Positions 55,439 to 63,927 of a stretch of DNA of 64,000 bases are shown piece by piece. The DNA is from Bordetella parapertussis (GTDB lineage Bacteria; Pseudomonadota; Gammaproteobacteria; Burkholderiales; Burkholderiaceae_B): contig CAMDNZ010000004.1 of NCBI GenBank assembly GCA_945903445.1, positions 1 through 64,000 of the forward strand. Direction: 5' to 3'. Under the pieces are notes generated by a model. It was not told the DNA's origin. It was given only the letters and a program-made list of their open reading frames with translations, and did no database searches. Within the stretch, counting starts at the first letter, position 1. Each line of letters begins with the position of its first letter. The position numbers were made by a program, and so were the translations under genes.

Positions 55439-56793
55439 AAGGAAGTCCTGGAAGAGTCGAGGCCAGGGCCGGACAAATCGCCCGGCGTGACGGCCATCAG
55501 CGGCAAGCTGAACGTGACTACCGCGCCCCCTTGCGGCCGGTTGTGGGCGCGCAGGCTACCGCCCAACATACGCGCGACGTTCACCACCAAGAATAGTCCT
55601 AAGCCGCCTCCAGGGCGGCCCTTGCTGGATTGATAGGGCTTGCCCAGTTGCGCCAGCATGGGTGGGGCAAAACCCGGCCCTCTATCGTAGACGGTGATCG
55701 CCAGCGAGTCGTCTTGCCGGGTGATCTCCATGGCGACCCAGGCCGGCGATGCTTCCAAGGCATTGTCCAGGATATTGCATATCGTCTGCTTGAGCGTCGC
55801 ATCGGCAATCATTGGCCGATCGTCGATAAAGCGGTTGTCGTACTCGAACCGATCGATGGTCCGTGTCGTGCGCCACTCGTGGGCCAGCGCATCGAGAAAG
55901 GTACGCACGGTCGTGGTTTCCAGCGATTCACCCCGCGCTTCCCCCGCCGACAGCAGAATGCCGCTGACAATCGCTTTGCAACGCGCTACCTGAATCTGCA
56001 TCTCCTCGATCTCTTGCTGCATCTCGGGGTCTTGCTTTAAGACAGGCATTCGGCGCCAATCGCCCAGGATGACGGCTAGCGTGGCCAGCGGGGTGCCCAG
56101 TTCGTGAGCAGCGCCCGAGGCCAGCAGACCCATGCGTACGACGTGATCTTCTTCAGCCGCACGCTGGCGCAGATCGGCCAGACGGGCATCGCGTTCGCGT
56201 AGATTGGCGTTGATGCGAGTGATGAAAAACGCCAGCAATCCGCCGTTCAAGGCAAAGCACAGCAGCATGCCTTGCAGGTAGTAGCTGCGCAGCCCGAAGT
56301 CGTGATCGGGCGGCAGGGGCAGGGGGGTGCCCACCAAGGCTAATCCGCTCAAGCAGACAATCGAAATGCCGAGCATTAACCAGGTGGTCCAGGGGCGCAG
56401 CAGCACGGCGGCCAGGCTGACTTGCAGCAAGTACAGAAAAACGAAGGGGTTGGTCGCGCCGCCGCTCAAATAAAGCTGAACGGTCAGGATGCCGACATCG
56501 ACCAGCAGCGCGATGAACAGCTCGATGTTGGAGATTTCGGGATACAGCCTCGCACGCAGCATGCTGAGCACATTAAAGCCGATCAGACCTGCCAGCACGG
56601 CGGCCATGACGTCCAATGGCAGCGCAATGCCTAAACCGTAGGTCACCGTGGCAATGGTGACGATCTGCCCCAACACGGCGACCCAGCGTAGCTGGATCAG
56701 CAGGCGCAGGTTCTTGCGTCCGGTGGCATCGGATACGCCTTCTGCCGGGCTGTCGAAACTACGGGCCGCGCTGGTCGGACTGAGGGCTGTCAT
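55435..56793 (-). CDS. regB: Redox sensor histidine kinase RegB/PrrB/RoxS type
   Basis: 452 residues from the ATG at 56793, which overlaps the SURF1 stop. Six N-terminal membrane helices contain the family's quinone-sensing motif GGATNPF (residues 111-117). The H-box is GAAHELGTPLATLAV and the ATPase domain shows the N-box NILDNALEAS and G-boxes (DRGPGFAPP, GGGLGLFLV). It senses ubiquinone/redox state and phosphorylates RegA. The location directly behind oxidase genes suggests it regulates them, perhaps including its own operon. I do not see a redox Cys just after the H-box. Confidence 0.93.
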   Translation of the reverse strand: MTALSPTSAARSFDSPAEGVSDATGRKNLRLLIQLRWVAVLGQIVTIATVTYGLGIALPLDVMAAVLAGLIGFNVLSMLRARLYPEISNIELFIALLVDVGILTVQLYLSGGATNPFVFLYLLQVSLAAVLLRPWTTWLMLGISIVCLSGLALVGTPLPLPPDHDFGLRSYYLQGMLLCFALNGGLLAFFITRINANLRERDARLADLRQRAAEEDHVVRMGLLASGAAHELGTPLATLAVILGDWRRMPVLKQDPEMQQEIEEMQIQVARCKAIVSGILLSAGEARGESLETTTVRTFLDALAHEWRTTRTIDRFEYDNRFIDDRPMIADATLKQTICNILDNALEASPAWVAMEITRQDDSLAITVYDRGPGFAPPMLAQLGKPYQSSKGRPGGGLGLFLVVNVARMLGGSLRAHNRPQGGAVVTFSLPLMAVTPGDLSGPGLDSSRTSL

Positions 56794-57677
56794 CGACTTT
56801 CGTGCCGAGCGCGCTCGCGCACCCGGCGCTCGTCGCGCCGAACGAAAAACGCGGCTGCCGCCACCATCAAGGCCAATCCGAACCACGTCAGTGCGTAGAT
56901 GGCGTGGCTGTTATGAAAGCTCAAGACGGTCAGGCCGGGAATGGGCCAGATGCGCTGATCGGCCACATGGGCCAGCTCGCCTCGCAATTGGCTGGCACCC
57001 AAGGCATTCGTACGCCCATCGGCTTCGGCGTCCACGAAATAGGGCGCGAGCTTGATCAAACCTTGTGCGGTGCCAATGGCACCGACGTCACGCGAATACC
57101 ATTTCGCCGCTGCCGGATCGTTCTTGCGCAAAAAACCGCCAGCCGGTTCGCTGATGCGCAGCAGACCCGTCAATTCAACGGTGCCTTGCGGCGCATTGTC
57201 TTGCCGCGTGGCGGGATCGCGCCGGTCGGGCGTGACGAAGCCGCGATTGACCAGTACGGTGGTGCCGTCGGCCTGCACCAGCGGCGTCATGACCCAGAAT
57301 CCGCTACCGAAGTCGGTGCTGGCCTGAACCAGCGATTCGTGGCTGTGTTCGTAGCGTCCGGTCAATTGCAGACGTCGGTATTCGTCGGTCTCGCGCGTCA
57401 TGCCTGGCCATTGGGCAGGCGAGGGCGGTGTTTGCGGGACACCTTGCGCGCGTGCAGTGACGCGGTCGATCAAGTCGAGCTTCCAGGCGCGTCGTTCGAT
57501 CTGCCAGATGCCCAGGGCCAGGAAACCCGCGAACAGCGCGAGTGCCACGATACTTAACACCGCCAGTACCCAGGCGGCACGGGGACGGCGCGCACGCGGG
57601 TCAGCCGGCGAGTCGGCGTCGGTCTGCAAAAACGGGCGGCCTGGGCCGCCCGTCGAGGGAGTGCGATCTCCGGACAT
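56790..57677 (-). CDS. SURF1-family oxidase assembly protein
   Basis: 295 residues. Two membrane helices, near residues 35-57 and at the C-terminus (residues about 258-278), flank a periplasmic domain, as in SURF1/Shy1. Family landmarks are LGIWQIERRAWKLDLI, the FGSGFWVMTPL / VLVNRGFV block, GLIKLAPYFVDAE, and SFHNSHAIYALTWFGLALM near the end. SURF1 proteins help insert haem into haem-copper oxidases; here it probably serves the Cyo quinol oxidase. It sits 3 bases after cyoD. Confidence 0.92.
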   Translation of the reverse strand: MSGDRTPSTGGPGRPFLQTDADSPADPRARRPRAAWVLAVLSIVALALFAGFLALGIWQIERRAWKLDLIDRVTARAQGVPQTPPSPAQWPGMTRETDEYRRLQLTGRYEHSHESLVQASTDFGSGFWVMTPLVQADGTTVLVNRGFVTPDRRDPATRQDNAPQGTVELTGLLRISEPAGGFLRKNDPAAAKWYSRDVGAIGTAQGLIKLAPYFVDAEADGRTNALGASQLRGELAHVADQRIWPIPGLTVLSFHNSHAIYALTWFGLALMVAAAAFFVRRDERRVRERARHESR

Positions 57678-57680
57678 GAA

Positions 57681-58115
57681 TCAACGCATGTTGGACATGT
57701 CGTGGTTCATGGTCGGCATCATGTTGGCGTTCAGGTGATGCATCACCCAAATCGAACCCGCCAGCGTGATGATGACGATCACCAGCGTGAAGAGCAGCGC
57801 CAGCATGTTCCAGCCGCCTTCCGAACGACCGTTCATGTGCAGGAAGTACACCATGTGAACGACCACTTGGATCGCGCCCAGCCCCATGACGACCAGGGAG
57901 GTGGTAATGGCGCTGGCGAACATATCGCCCATGACCACGGCGAACGGGATGACGGTCAGAATGACCGACAGGATGAAGCCGATAGTGTAGTCGCGCAGGC
58001 TGCCGTGCGGCTCGTCTTCGTCGTGATGATCGTCGCCGTGGTGGCCGTGATCGTCGTGACCGGCAACGCCGTGGCCATGACCTTTATGGTCGAGGGTTTC
58101 GGTATGTGCGGTCAT
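57681..58115 (-). CDS. cyoD: Cytochrome o ubiquinol oxidase subunit IV
   Basis: 144 residues from the ATG at 58115, which overlaps the cyoC stop. Three membrane helices carry the family sequence YTIGFILSVILTVIPFAVVM, VVHMVYFLHMN and VIVIITLAGSIWVMHHLN. E. coli CyoD has about 110 residues; the extra N-terminus here (residues 1-37) contains 11 His and many Asp/Glu, so it may bind metal. CyoD stabilises the assembled oxidase. Start choice is supported by coupling to cyoC, not by the length. Confidence 0.93.
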   Translation of the reverse strand: MTAHTETLDHKGHGHGVAGHDDHGHHGDDHHDEDEPHGSLRDYTIGFILSVILTVIPFAVVMGDMFASAITTSLVVMGLGAIQVVVHMVYFLHMNGRSEGGWNMLALLFTLVIVIITLAGSIWVMHHLNANMMPTMNHDMSNMR

Positions 58116-58756
58116 TGCTGCACTCCCATCAGGTAGACAAAGGAAAACACGCCAATCCAGATCACATCCAGGAAGTGCCAGAACATCGACAGGCACGTCA
58201 CCCGGCGGCGATTGGCGGTGGTCAGGCCGTGCTTCTTGATCTGGAACAACAGGGTGACCAGCCAGACGATGCCGAAGGTCACGTGCAGGCCGTGGGTACC
58301 CACCAGCGTGAAGAACGACGACAAAAACGCGCTGCGCTGGGGCGTCGCGCCCAGGTGGATCAGGTGATAGAACTCATACAGTTCCAAGCCCAGGAAGGCC
58401 AGACCGAACAAGCCAGTGATAGCCAGCCACAACAGGGTGCCGCCCTTACGTTTCTTGGCCATTTCCAGCATGGCAAAGCCGTAAGTGATCGACGACAGCA
58501 GCAGCATGGCGGTGTTCAAAGCCACCAGCTTCAGGTCGAACAAATCGGCGCCCGAAGGGCCTGCCGCATAGTTGCGGCCGACCACGGCGTGTACCGCGAA
58601 CAGGGCGGCGAAGATGAGGCAGTCGCTCATCAGGTAGATCCAGAAGCCCAGCAGGGTGCCGTTCTTCGGGTGGTGCTCGGTGGGCACGTAGAAGCGCAGG
58701 TTGCCCTGGGCGTCCACGCCTTCGGCACGATGAGCAGTAGCGGTAGCGTTAGACAT
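58112..58756 (-). CDS. cyoC: Cytochrome o ubiquinol oxidase subunit III
   Basis: 214 residues from the ATG at 58756 (MSNATATAHRAEGVD), overlapping the end of cyoB by 8 bases. Five membrane helices; typical segments are GFWIYLMSDCLIFAALFAVH, ELYEFYHLIHLG and VGTHGLHVTFGIVWLV and a C-terminal FWHFLDVIWIGVFSFVYL. It is the subunit III homologue of haem-copper oxidases, associated with proton channels. Its stop overlaps the cyoD start (ATGA). Confidence 0.96.
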   Translation of the reverse strand: MSNATATAHRAEGVDAQGNLRFYVPTEHHPKNGTLLGFWIYLMSDCLIFAALFAVHAVVGRNYAAGPSGADLFDLKLVALNTAMLLLSSITYGFAMLEMAKKRKGGTLLWLAITGLFGLAFLGLELYEFYHLIHLGATPQRSAFLSSFFTLVGTHGLHVTFGIVWLVTLLFQIKKHGLTTANRRRVTCLSMFWHFLDVIWIGVFSFVYLMGVQQ

Positions 58757-60752
58757 GTTGGGCAAGCACTCGCGAGTAAGCATCTTCGGTGGCGACGACT
58801 TCTTCCACCGGGATGTAGTAGTCGCGCTTGTAGTTGAAGGTGTGAATGATGGTGGCGGCGATGATGCCGACGAAGGTCACGCCCACCAGCAACCACATAT
58901 GCCAGATCAGACCGAAGCCGAGCACCGTGCACAGGCCCGCGATGATGATGCCGGCACCCGTGTTCTTGGGCATGTGGATGGGTAGGAAGCCGTCGGTCGG
59001 ACGCTTGTAGTTGCGTTGCTTCATCTGATGCCAGGCGTCGCCGGCATGAATCTGCGGGGTGAACGCGAAGTTATAGGCAGGTGGGGGCGAGGACGTGGCC
59101 CACTCCAGCGTACGGCCATCCCATGGGTCGCCGGTCACGTCGCGCAGCGAGTCGCGGCGCAGGTAGCTGACCACCAGCTGGATCAGGAACGAACCGATGC
59201 CCAGGGCGATCAGGAACGCGCCGACCGCGGCGATCTGGAACCAGATTTGCAGCGAAAAGTCGGTGAAGTGGCTCATGCGGCGGGTCACGCCCATCAGGCC
59301 CAACACGTACAGCGGCATGAAAGCGACGTAGAAACCCACCAGCCAGAACCAGAACGAGCACTTGCCCCAAAACGGATCGAGCTTGTAGCCGAAGGCTTTC
59401 GGGAACCAGTAGGTAATGGCGGCCATGATGCCGAACAACACCCCGCCGATGATGACGTTGTGGAAGTGAGCGATCAAAAACAGGCTGTTGTGCAGCACGA
59501 AGTCGGCGGGCGGGACGGCCAGCAGCACGCCGGTCATGCCTCCGATCACGAAGGTGATCATGAAGCCGATGGTCCACAGCATGGGCACTTCGAAGCGGAT
59601 GCGGCCGCGATACATCGTGAACAGCCAGTTGAAGATCTTCGCGCCGGTCGGGATCGAGATGATCATCGTGGTGATCCCGAAGAACGAGTTCACACTCGCG
59701 CCCGAACCCATGGTGAAGAAGTGGTGCAGCCACACCAGGTACGACAGCACAGTGATCACGACCGTTGCATAGACCATCGACGCATAGCCGAACAGACGCT
59801 TGCTGGAGAAGGTCGCGACGATTTCGGAGAACACGCCGAACAGCGGCAGGATCAGAATGTAGACCTCGGGGTGACCCCAGATCCAGATCAGGTTCACGTA
59901 CATCATGGCGTTGCCGCCCATGTCGTTCGTGAAAAAGTTGAAACCCAGATAGCGGTCTAGCGACAGCAGCGCCAGCACGGCGGTCAGCACCGGGAATGCG
60001 GCCACGATCAGCACGTTGGTACACAGCGAGGTCCAGGTGAAGACGGGCATCTTCATCATGCCCATGCCGGGCGCGCGCATCTTGATGATGGTGACTAGCA
60101 GGTTCACCCCGGAGAGCAGAGTGCCGACCCCGGCGATCTGCAAGGCCCAGATGTAGTAATCCACCCCCACGTCCGGACTATGGATAATCCCCGACAGCGG
60201 TGGGTAGGCCAGCCAGCCCGTCTTCGCGAATTCGCCGACGAACAGCGACACCATCACCAGGACCGCGCCGCTAGCGGTCATCCAGAAGCTGAAGTTGTTC
60301 AGGAACGGGAACGCCACGTCGCGGGCGCCGATTTGCAGCGGCACGACATAGTTCATCAGCCCGGTCACCAGCGGCATCGCCACAAAGAAGATCATGATCA
60401 CGCCGTGGGCGGTGAAGATCTGGTCGTAGTGGTGTGGGTTCAGATAGCCGACGTTGTCGCCGAATGCGATGGCTTGCTGGATTCGCATCATGATGGCGTC
60501 GGCAAAGCCGCGCAGCAGCATGATCAGCCCCAGAATCATGTACATGATCCCGATTTTCTTGTGGTCGATGCTAGTGAACCAGTTACGCCACAGAAAACCC
60601 CACAGCTTGAAGTAGGTCAGGGCGCCGACCAGTGCCAGCCCACCCAGGATCACGGCAATGAACGTGACGATCAGGATGGGTTCGTGCAGCGGTATCGCCT
60701 CCCACGAGAGGCGACCGAATATGAGTTTGGTGAAGTCTAGGCTATCGGACAT
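58749..60752 (-). CDS. cyoB: Cytochrome o ubiquinol oxidase subunit I
   Basis: 667 residues. It is the catalytic subunit, with 15 helices holding low-spin haem b and the haem o3-CuB site, reducing oxygen with electrons from ubiquinol and pumping protons. Ligands are visible: His in FTAHGVIMIFFVAMP, the WGHPEVYILILP His-Tyr cross-link, His-His in VWLHHFFTMG, and the HFHNVIIGG pair. The K- and D-channel segments look normal. The gene lies 57 bases after cyoA. The haem O synthase gene cyoE is not in the window. Confidence 0.97.
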   Translation of the reverse strand: MSDSLDFTKLIFGRLSWEAIPLHEPILIVTFIAVILGGLALVGALTYFKLWGFLWRNWFTSIDHKKIGIMYMILGLIMLLRGFADAIMMRIQQAIAFGDNVGYLNPHHYDQIFTAHGVIMIFFVAMPLVTGLMNYVVPLQIGARDVAFPFLNNFSFWMTASGAVLVMVSLFVGEFAKTGWLAYPPLSGIIHSPDVGVDYYIWALQIAGVGTLLSGVNLLVTIIKMRAPGMGMMKMPVFTWTSLCTNVLIVAAFPVLTAVLALLSLDRYLGFNFFTNDMGGNAMMYVNLIWIWGHPEVYILILPLFGVFSEIVATFSSKRLFGYASMVYATVVITVLSYLVWLHHFFTMGSGASVNSFFGITTMIISIPTGAKIFNWLFTMYRGRIRFEVPMLWTIGFMITFVIGGMTGVLLAVPPADFVLHNSLFLIAHFHNVIIGGVLFGIMAAITYWFPKAFGYKLDPFWGKCSFWFWLVGFYVAFMPLYVLGLMGVTRRMSHFTDFSLQIWFQIAAVGAFLIALGIGSFLIQLVVSYLRRDSLRDVTGDPWDGRTLEWATSSPPPAYNFAFTPQIHAGDAWHQMKQRNYKRPTDGFLPIHMPKNTGAGIIIAGLCTVLGFGLIWHMWLLVGVTFVGIIAATIIHTFNYKRDYYIPVEEVVATEDAYSRVLAQHV

Positions 60753-60809
60753 CTTTGAGTACCGTGCGGCGAACCGCGTGGATAAAAGAGAGGGCTGGGC
60801 GCGTCGCGT

Positions 60810-61958
60810 TTACAGCTGCGTCACGGAACCGGCTTGCGTGACGGGGCTCAACTGCGTGAGAGGACTCGATTGAGTCACGGGTGCCGATCGCGTGAGCGGA
60901 ATCGACTGTTGCACGGGCGCGGCGACGACGCCGAACTCGGATTCGCTACACATCGACGCGACGTAGGGGGTGTCGGCATGGGTCAGGCCCAGGCGCTCTC
61001 GCACCAAGGGGTCCAGGCGGGTGATATTGCGAATGCCGGGCACGCCCAACCCACCAGCGGCGTCGATGGCCATCATCTCGCCCATGCACATACGGCCTTC
61101 CTCGACGCAGCGGTTCACCACCAGGTCGAACAGATTGGGCGCGACGGCCGAGAAACGGCGCACCGCCACACGTTCGCTGGGTTGCTCGAGTTGCAGGTAG
61201 GCTTCGCGCGACAGCGTTTCACCGGCAGCACGGCTATCGTTTACCCACTTGGTGAAGCCCGCGTTATCCAGCGCGTGAAACTTGAAGCGCATATGCGAGA
61301 AGCCTGCGCCACTGTAGTTGGCCGAGAATCCATCGTACACGCCGGGGTGGTTCACCACGCCGTGCAGCGTGGTCTGCATGCCGGCCATCGCATAGATCTG
61401 ACCGGCCATCGCGGGCACGTAGAACGAGTTCATCACGCTGGAAGCGGTCAGCTTGAACTGGATCGGGCGATCGATGGGCGCGGCCATTTCGTTAACCGTC
61501 GCGATGCCTTGCTCGGGATAGATGAACAGCCACTTCCAGTCCAGCGCCACCACTTCCACTACCAGCGGCTTGGTATCGGCGGACACCTCGCGCTGCGCGT
61601 CGATGCGATCGAGCGGGCGGTAGGGGTCGAGCAGGTGGGTGCTGGTCCAGGTGACGGCACCCAAGGCGATGATGATCAAGAGCGGGGCAGCCCAGATCAG
61701 CAGCTCCAGCAGCGTCGAGTGATCCCAATCGGGCTCGTAGCGGGCATTGGCCGACTTACGATATTTCCAGGCGAACAGGAACACCAGGAAGATCACCGGG
61801 ACGATGATCAACAGCATCAGCACTGTGGCAATGACGATGAGATCACTTTGCTGCTGCGCCACATAGCCGGATGGCGACATGACAATGGCATTACAGCCGG
61901 TGAGCAAAGTGGCGAAGGAGAACAGCGCGAAACCGCGGAGGAGGGATTTTGAAGGCAT
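60810..61958 (-). CDS. cyoA: Cytochrome o ubiquinol oxidase subunit II
   Basis: 382 residues from the ATG at 61958; the frame extends upstream without support. It is a lipoprotein (FATLLTGC), with two helices (about 40-62 and 85-105) and a periplasmic cupredoxin-like domain lacking the CuA Cys/His ligands, as in quinol oxidases (VVALDWKWLFIYPEQGIATV, SFYVPAMAGQIYAMAGMQT). E. coli CyoA has 315 residues. The last 31 residues form a hexapeptide repeat not found in the family (next entry). First gene of the cyo-SURF1-regBA block. Confidence 0.95.
   Translation of the reverse strand: MPSKSLLRGFALFSFATLLTGCNAIVMSPSGYVAQQQSDLIVIATVLMLLIIVPVIFLVFLFAWKYRKSANARYEPDWDHSTLLELLIWAAPLLIIIALGAVTWTSTHLLDPYRPLDRIDAQREVSADTKPLVVEVVALDWKWLFIYPEQGIATVNEMAAPIDRPIQFKLTASSVMNSFYVPAMAGQIYAMAGMQTTLHGVVNHPGVYDGFSANYSGAGFSHMRFKFHALDNAGFTKWVNDSRAAGETLSREAYLQLEQPSERVAVRRFSAVAPNLFDLVVNRCVEEGRMCMGEMMAIDAAGGLGVPGIRNITRLDPLVRERLGLTHADTPYVASMCSESEFGVVAAPVQQSIPLTRSAPVTQSSPLTQLSPVTQAGSVTQL
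60816..60905 (-). repeat. Five-unit hexapeptide (18-bp) repeat at the CyoA C-terminus
   Basis: The protein ends SIPLTR-SAPVTQ-SSPLTQ, LSPVTQ-AGSVTQ-L: five 6-residue units with consensus x-x-P-(L/V)-T-Q, encoded by degenerate 18-bp units. It lies outside the enzyme's core in the periplasm. Confidence 0.9.
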
Positions 61959-62135
61959 TGCCGTAGGAATTGGAAAGCGTAGCCGATGAAAAGAAGGCAA
62001 AATGTTATCTGGCAAAATGTTAGCGCAATGCTGCAGTGCGCGTATTGGACATTTTGTCCTATGGCAGCGCCGTCCAACTGATGCGATCCTTGGTGGTTGT
62101 GTCCATTATTATTCCAGAGTTGCGAGTCACTTACG
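61959..62135. promoter_or_regulatory. Divergent control region between cyoA and the MHS transporter gene
   Basis: This 177-base gap holds the start regions of both genes. A direct repeat GGCAAAATGTTA occurs at 61996-62007 and 62011-62022 (15-bp spacing). A dyad GGACA-TTT-TGTCC lies at 62047-62059 and could be a binding site for a dimeric regulator; its G/C-rich half-sites with a T/A centre loosely resemble RegA-type sites. Assignment of the dyad to RegA is inference. Confidence 0.5.
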
Positions 62136-63464
62136 ATGTCCACCCTCACACAAGAGCCGAACACGCGCCAGCCCGAGCGTGACTTACAGGCGTTGCACAA
62201 CGATCACGGCAAAATCGCGCCTGGCGAGATTGCGGTCGGGGTCATCATCGGCCGCGCGTCCGAATATTTCGATTTCTTCGTCTTCGGTATCGCTTGTGTA
62301 CTGGTGTTTCCGGCGGTATTTTTCCCTTTTGCAGACCGGCTGGAGGGCACCCTTTACTCCTTCATCCTGTTTTCGCTGGCATTCATTGCTCGTCCGTTTG
62401 GCACCACGCTGTTCATGGCCATTCAGCGTCGCTGGGGCCGCAGTGCCAAGCTAACCATTGCACTGTTCTTGCTGGGCACCGCCACCGCGGGCATGGCCTT
62501 TCTGCCGCGTTACGAAGTGCTGGGTGCCGCCACCATCGGCATGTTGGCCGTTTTCCGCATCCTCCAAGGCATTGCCTTCGGCGGTTCCTGGGATGGTTTG
62601 CCCTCCTTGCTGGCACTCAATGCCCCCCGCAACCGTCGCGGCTGGTATTCGATGCTGGGTCAATTGGGTGCGCCCATCGGTTTCATCATCGCTTCGGTGT
62701 TGTTTCTCTACCTCACCGCAACCCTGTCGTCGCAGGATTTCCTGACCTGGGGCTGGCGTTATCCATTCTTCGTGGCTTTTGCCATCAACGTCGTGGCCTT
62801 GTTCGCCCGTCTGCGTCTGGTGGTCACCGAGGAATACACCAAGCTGATGGAAGAGGGTGAGTTGCAGCCGCTGCGTACCCGCGACATGGTTCGCGCCCAG
62901 GGCTACAACATTTTCATCGGCGCATTCGCCGCGTTGGCCAGCTATGCGCTGTTCCATCTGGTGACGGTGTTTCCGCTGTCGTGGATCGTGCTGGGCGGGA
63001 CTCAATCCATCCAGGACGTGTTGACCATCCAGATTTACGGCGCCGTTTTGGGTATTTTCGGCACGATTCTGTCGGGCTGGCTGGCCGACCACGTTGGCCG
63101 TCGCACTACGCTAGGCATCATGGCCGTGCTGATCGCGCTTTTTGCAGTGTGCGCGCCGTGGCTGTTGAGCGGTGGCACGATGGGCGAGAACACCTTCATT
63201 TTGGTGGGTTTCGCGTTGTTGGGCGTGTCTTATGGCCAGGCTTCCGGTACGGTCACCGCCAACTTTGCGCGCCAGTATCGTTATACGGGTGCGGCCTTGA
63301 CCTCCGATTTCGCTTGGTTGGTCGGCGCAGGTTTCGCGCCGCTGGTCGTTCTGTACCTGTCCTACAACTACGGGCTGGTCTATGTCAGCGCCTATTTGTT
63401 GTCGGGCGTGGTGTGCACGCTGCTGGCGCTGAAGATCAACCGTTCGCTGGAAACCCGCGGTTAA
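62136..63464 (+). CDS. MHS-family MFS transporter (metabolite:H+ symporter)
   Basis: 442 residues from ATG 62136; upstream in-frame starts lack support. About 12 membrane helices, with typical MHS features: GRASEYFDFFVFGIACVLVF in helix 1, RPFGTTLFMAIQRRWGRSAKL (motif A region) in loop 2-3, RILQGIAFGGSWDG in helix 5, WGWRYPFFVAFAIN and the second motif A-like GWLADHVGRRTTLG. MHS carriers take up organic acids or betaines with protons. Divergent from cyoA; ends in a strong terminator. Substrate unknown. Confidence 0.9.
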   Translation: MSTLTQEPNTRQPERDLQALHNDHGKIAPGEIAVGVIIGRASEYFDFFVFGIACVLVFPAVFFPFADRLEGTLYSFILFSLAFIARPFGTTLFMAIQRRWGRSAKLTIALFLLGTATAGMAFLPRYEVLGAATIGMLAVFRILQGIAFGGSWDGLPSLLALNAPRNRRGWYSMLGQLGAPIGFIIASVLFLYLTATLSSQDFLTWGWRYPFFVAFAINVVALFARLRLVVTEEYTKLMEEGELQPLRTRDMVRAQGYNIFIGAFAALASYALFHLVTVFPLSWIVLGGTQSIQDVLTIQIYGAVLGIFGTILSGWLADHVGRRTTLGIMAVLIALFAVCAPWLLSGGTMGENTFILVGFALLGVSYGQASGTVTANFARQYRYTGAALTSDFAWLVGAGFAPLVVLYLSYNYGLVYVSAYLLSGVVCTLLALKINRSLETRG

Positions 63465-63487
63465 GTCGTAGAGGTTTTCTCGAAGGG

Positions 63488-63515
63488 AAAAAAGGCACCG
63501 CGCGGTGCCTTTTTT
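63488..63515 (+). terminator. Strong rho-independent terminator
   Basis: AAAAAAGGCACCGC is followed by GCGGTGCCTTTTTT, a near-perfect palindrome with a G/C core and A/T flanks, so it can act in both directions. It lies 23 bases after the MHS transporter stop. Confidence 0.93.
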
Positions 63516-63927
63516 CGTTTGGCACAAGACGGCGTTCTCTCACTGGGTTGCGCTATCTCAAGGCAGTCATGCCTCCAAAATCGAAGACATCCAGCAGATG
63601 CAAGCAAAAGGGGTATTACGTCGCCTTGCTTGTCGTCGGGCGGGCTTGAGCAAAACTTTTTCGGCTGTGCCAGTGAGTACATGTCGGAGTCAGAGCGGAC
63701 ACGACGTGGCTCTTTAGTTTGGTACGTGAATTGACATGAGCGAATAGGCTTCACATCCATCGGTCGATATCAAATTACGTTTGTTCTGGTATTGCATCCT
63801 CCGGAAAGACTAGACATAAGCAAATAGACTGTTGATCTAGCCAGAACGACTCACTCATATTGATCCTGTGAATCGCGCGTTATCTGCGTTGCGAACGCGC
63901 TAATCAAGCGAGTGAGGTATTTTGCAA
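63516..63927. other. Noncoding region right of the MHS transporter
   Basis: I see no recognisable gene in these 412 bases. A dyad GCGCGTT (63875-63881) / AACGCGC (63894-63900) lies about 30 bases before the next possible start and may be part of its control region. Confidence 0.5.

Noticed and set aside
59016..59960. 314-codon forward frame over cyoB, His/Glu/Gln-rich
   Set aside because: Composition is the complement of membrane-protein codons; no domain, and cyoB is complete on the other strand.
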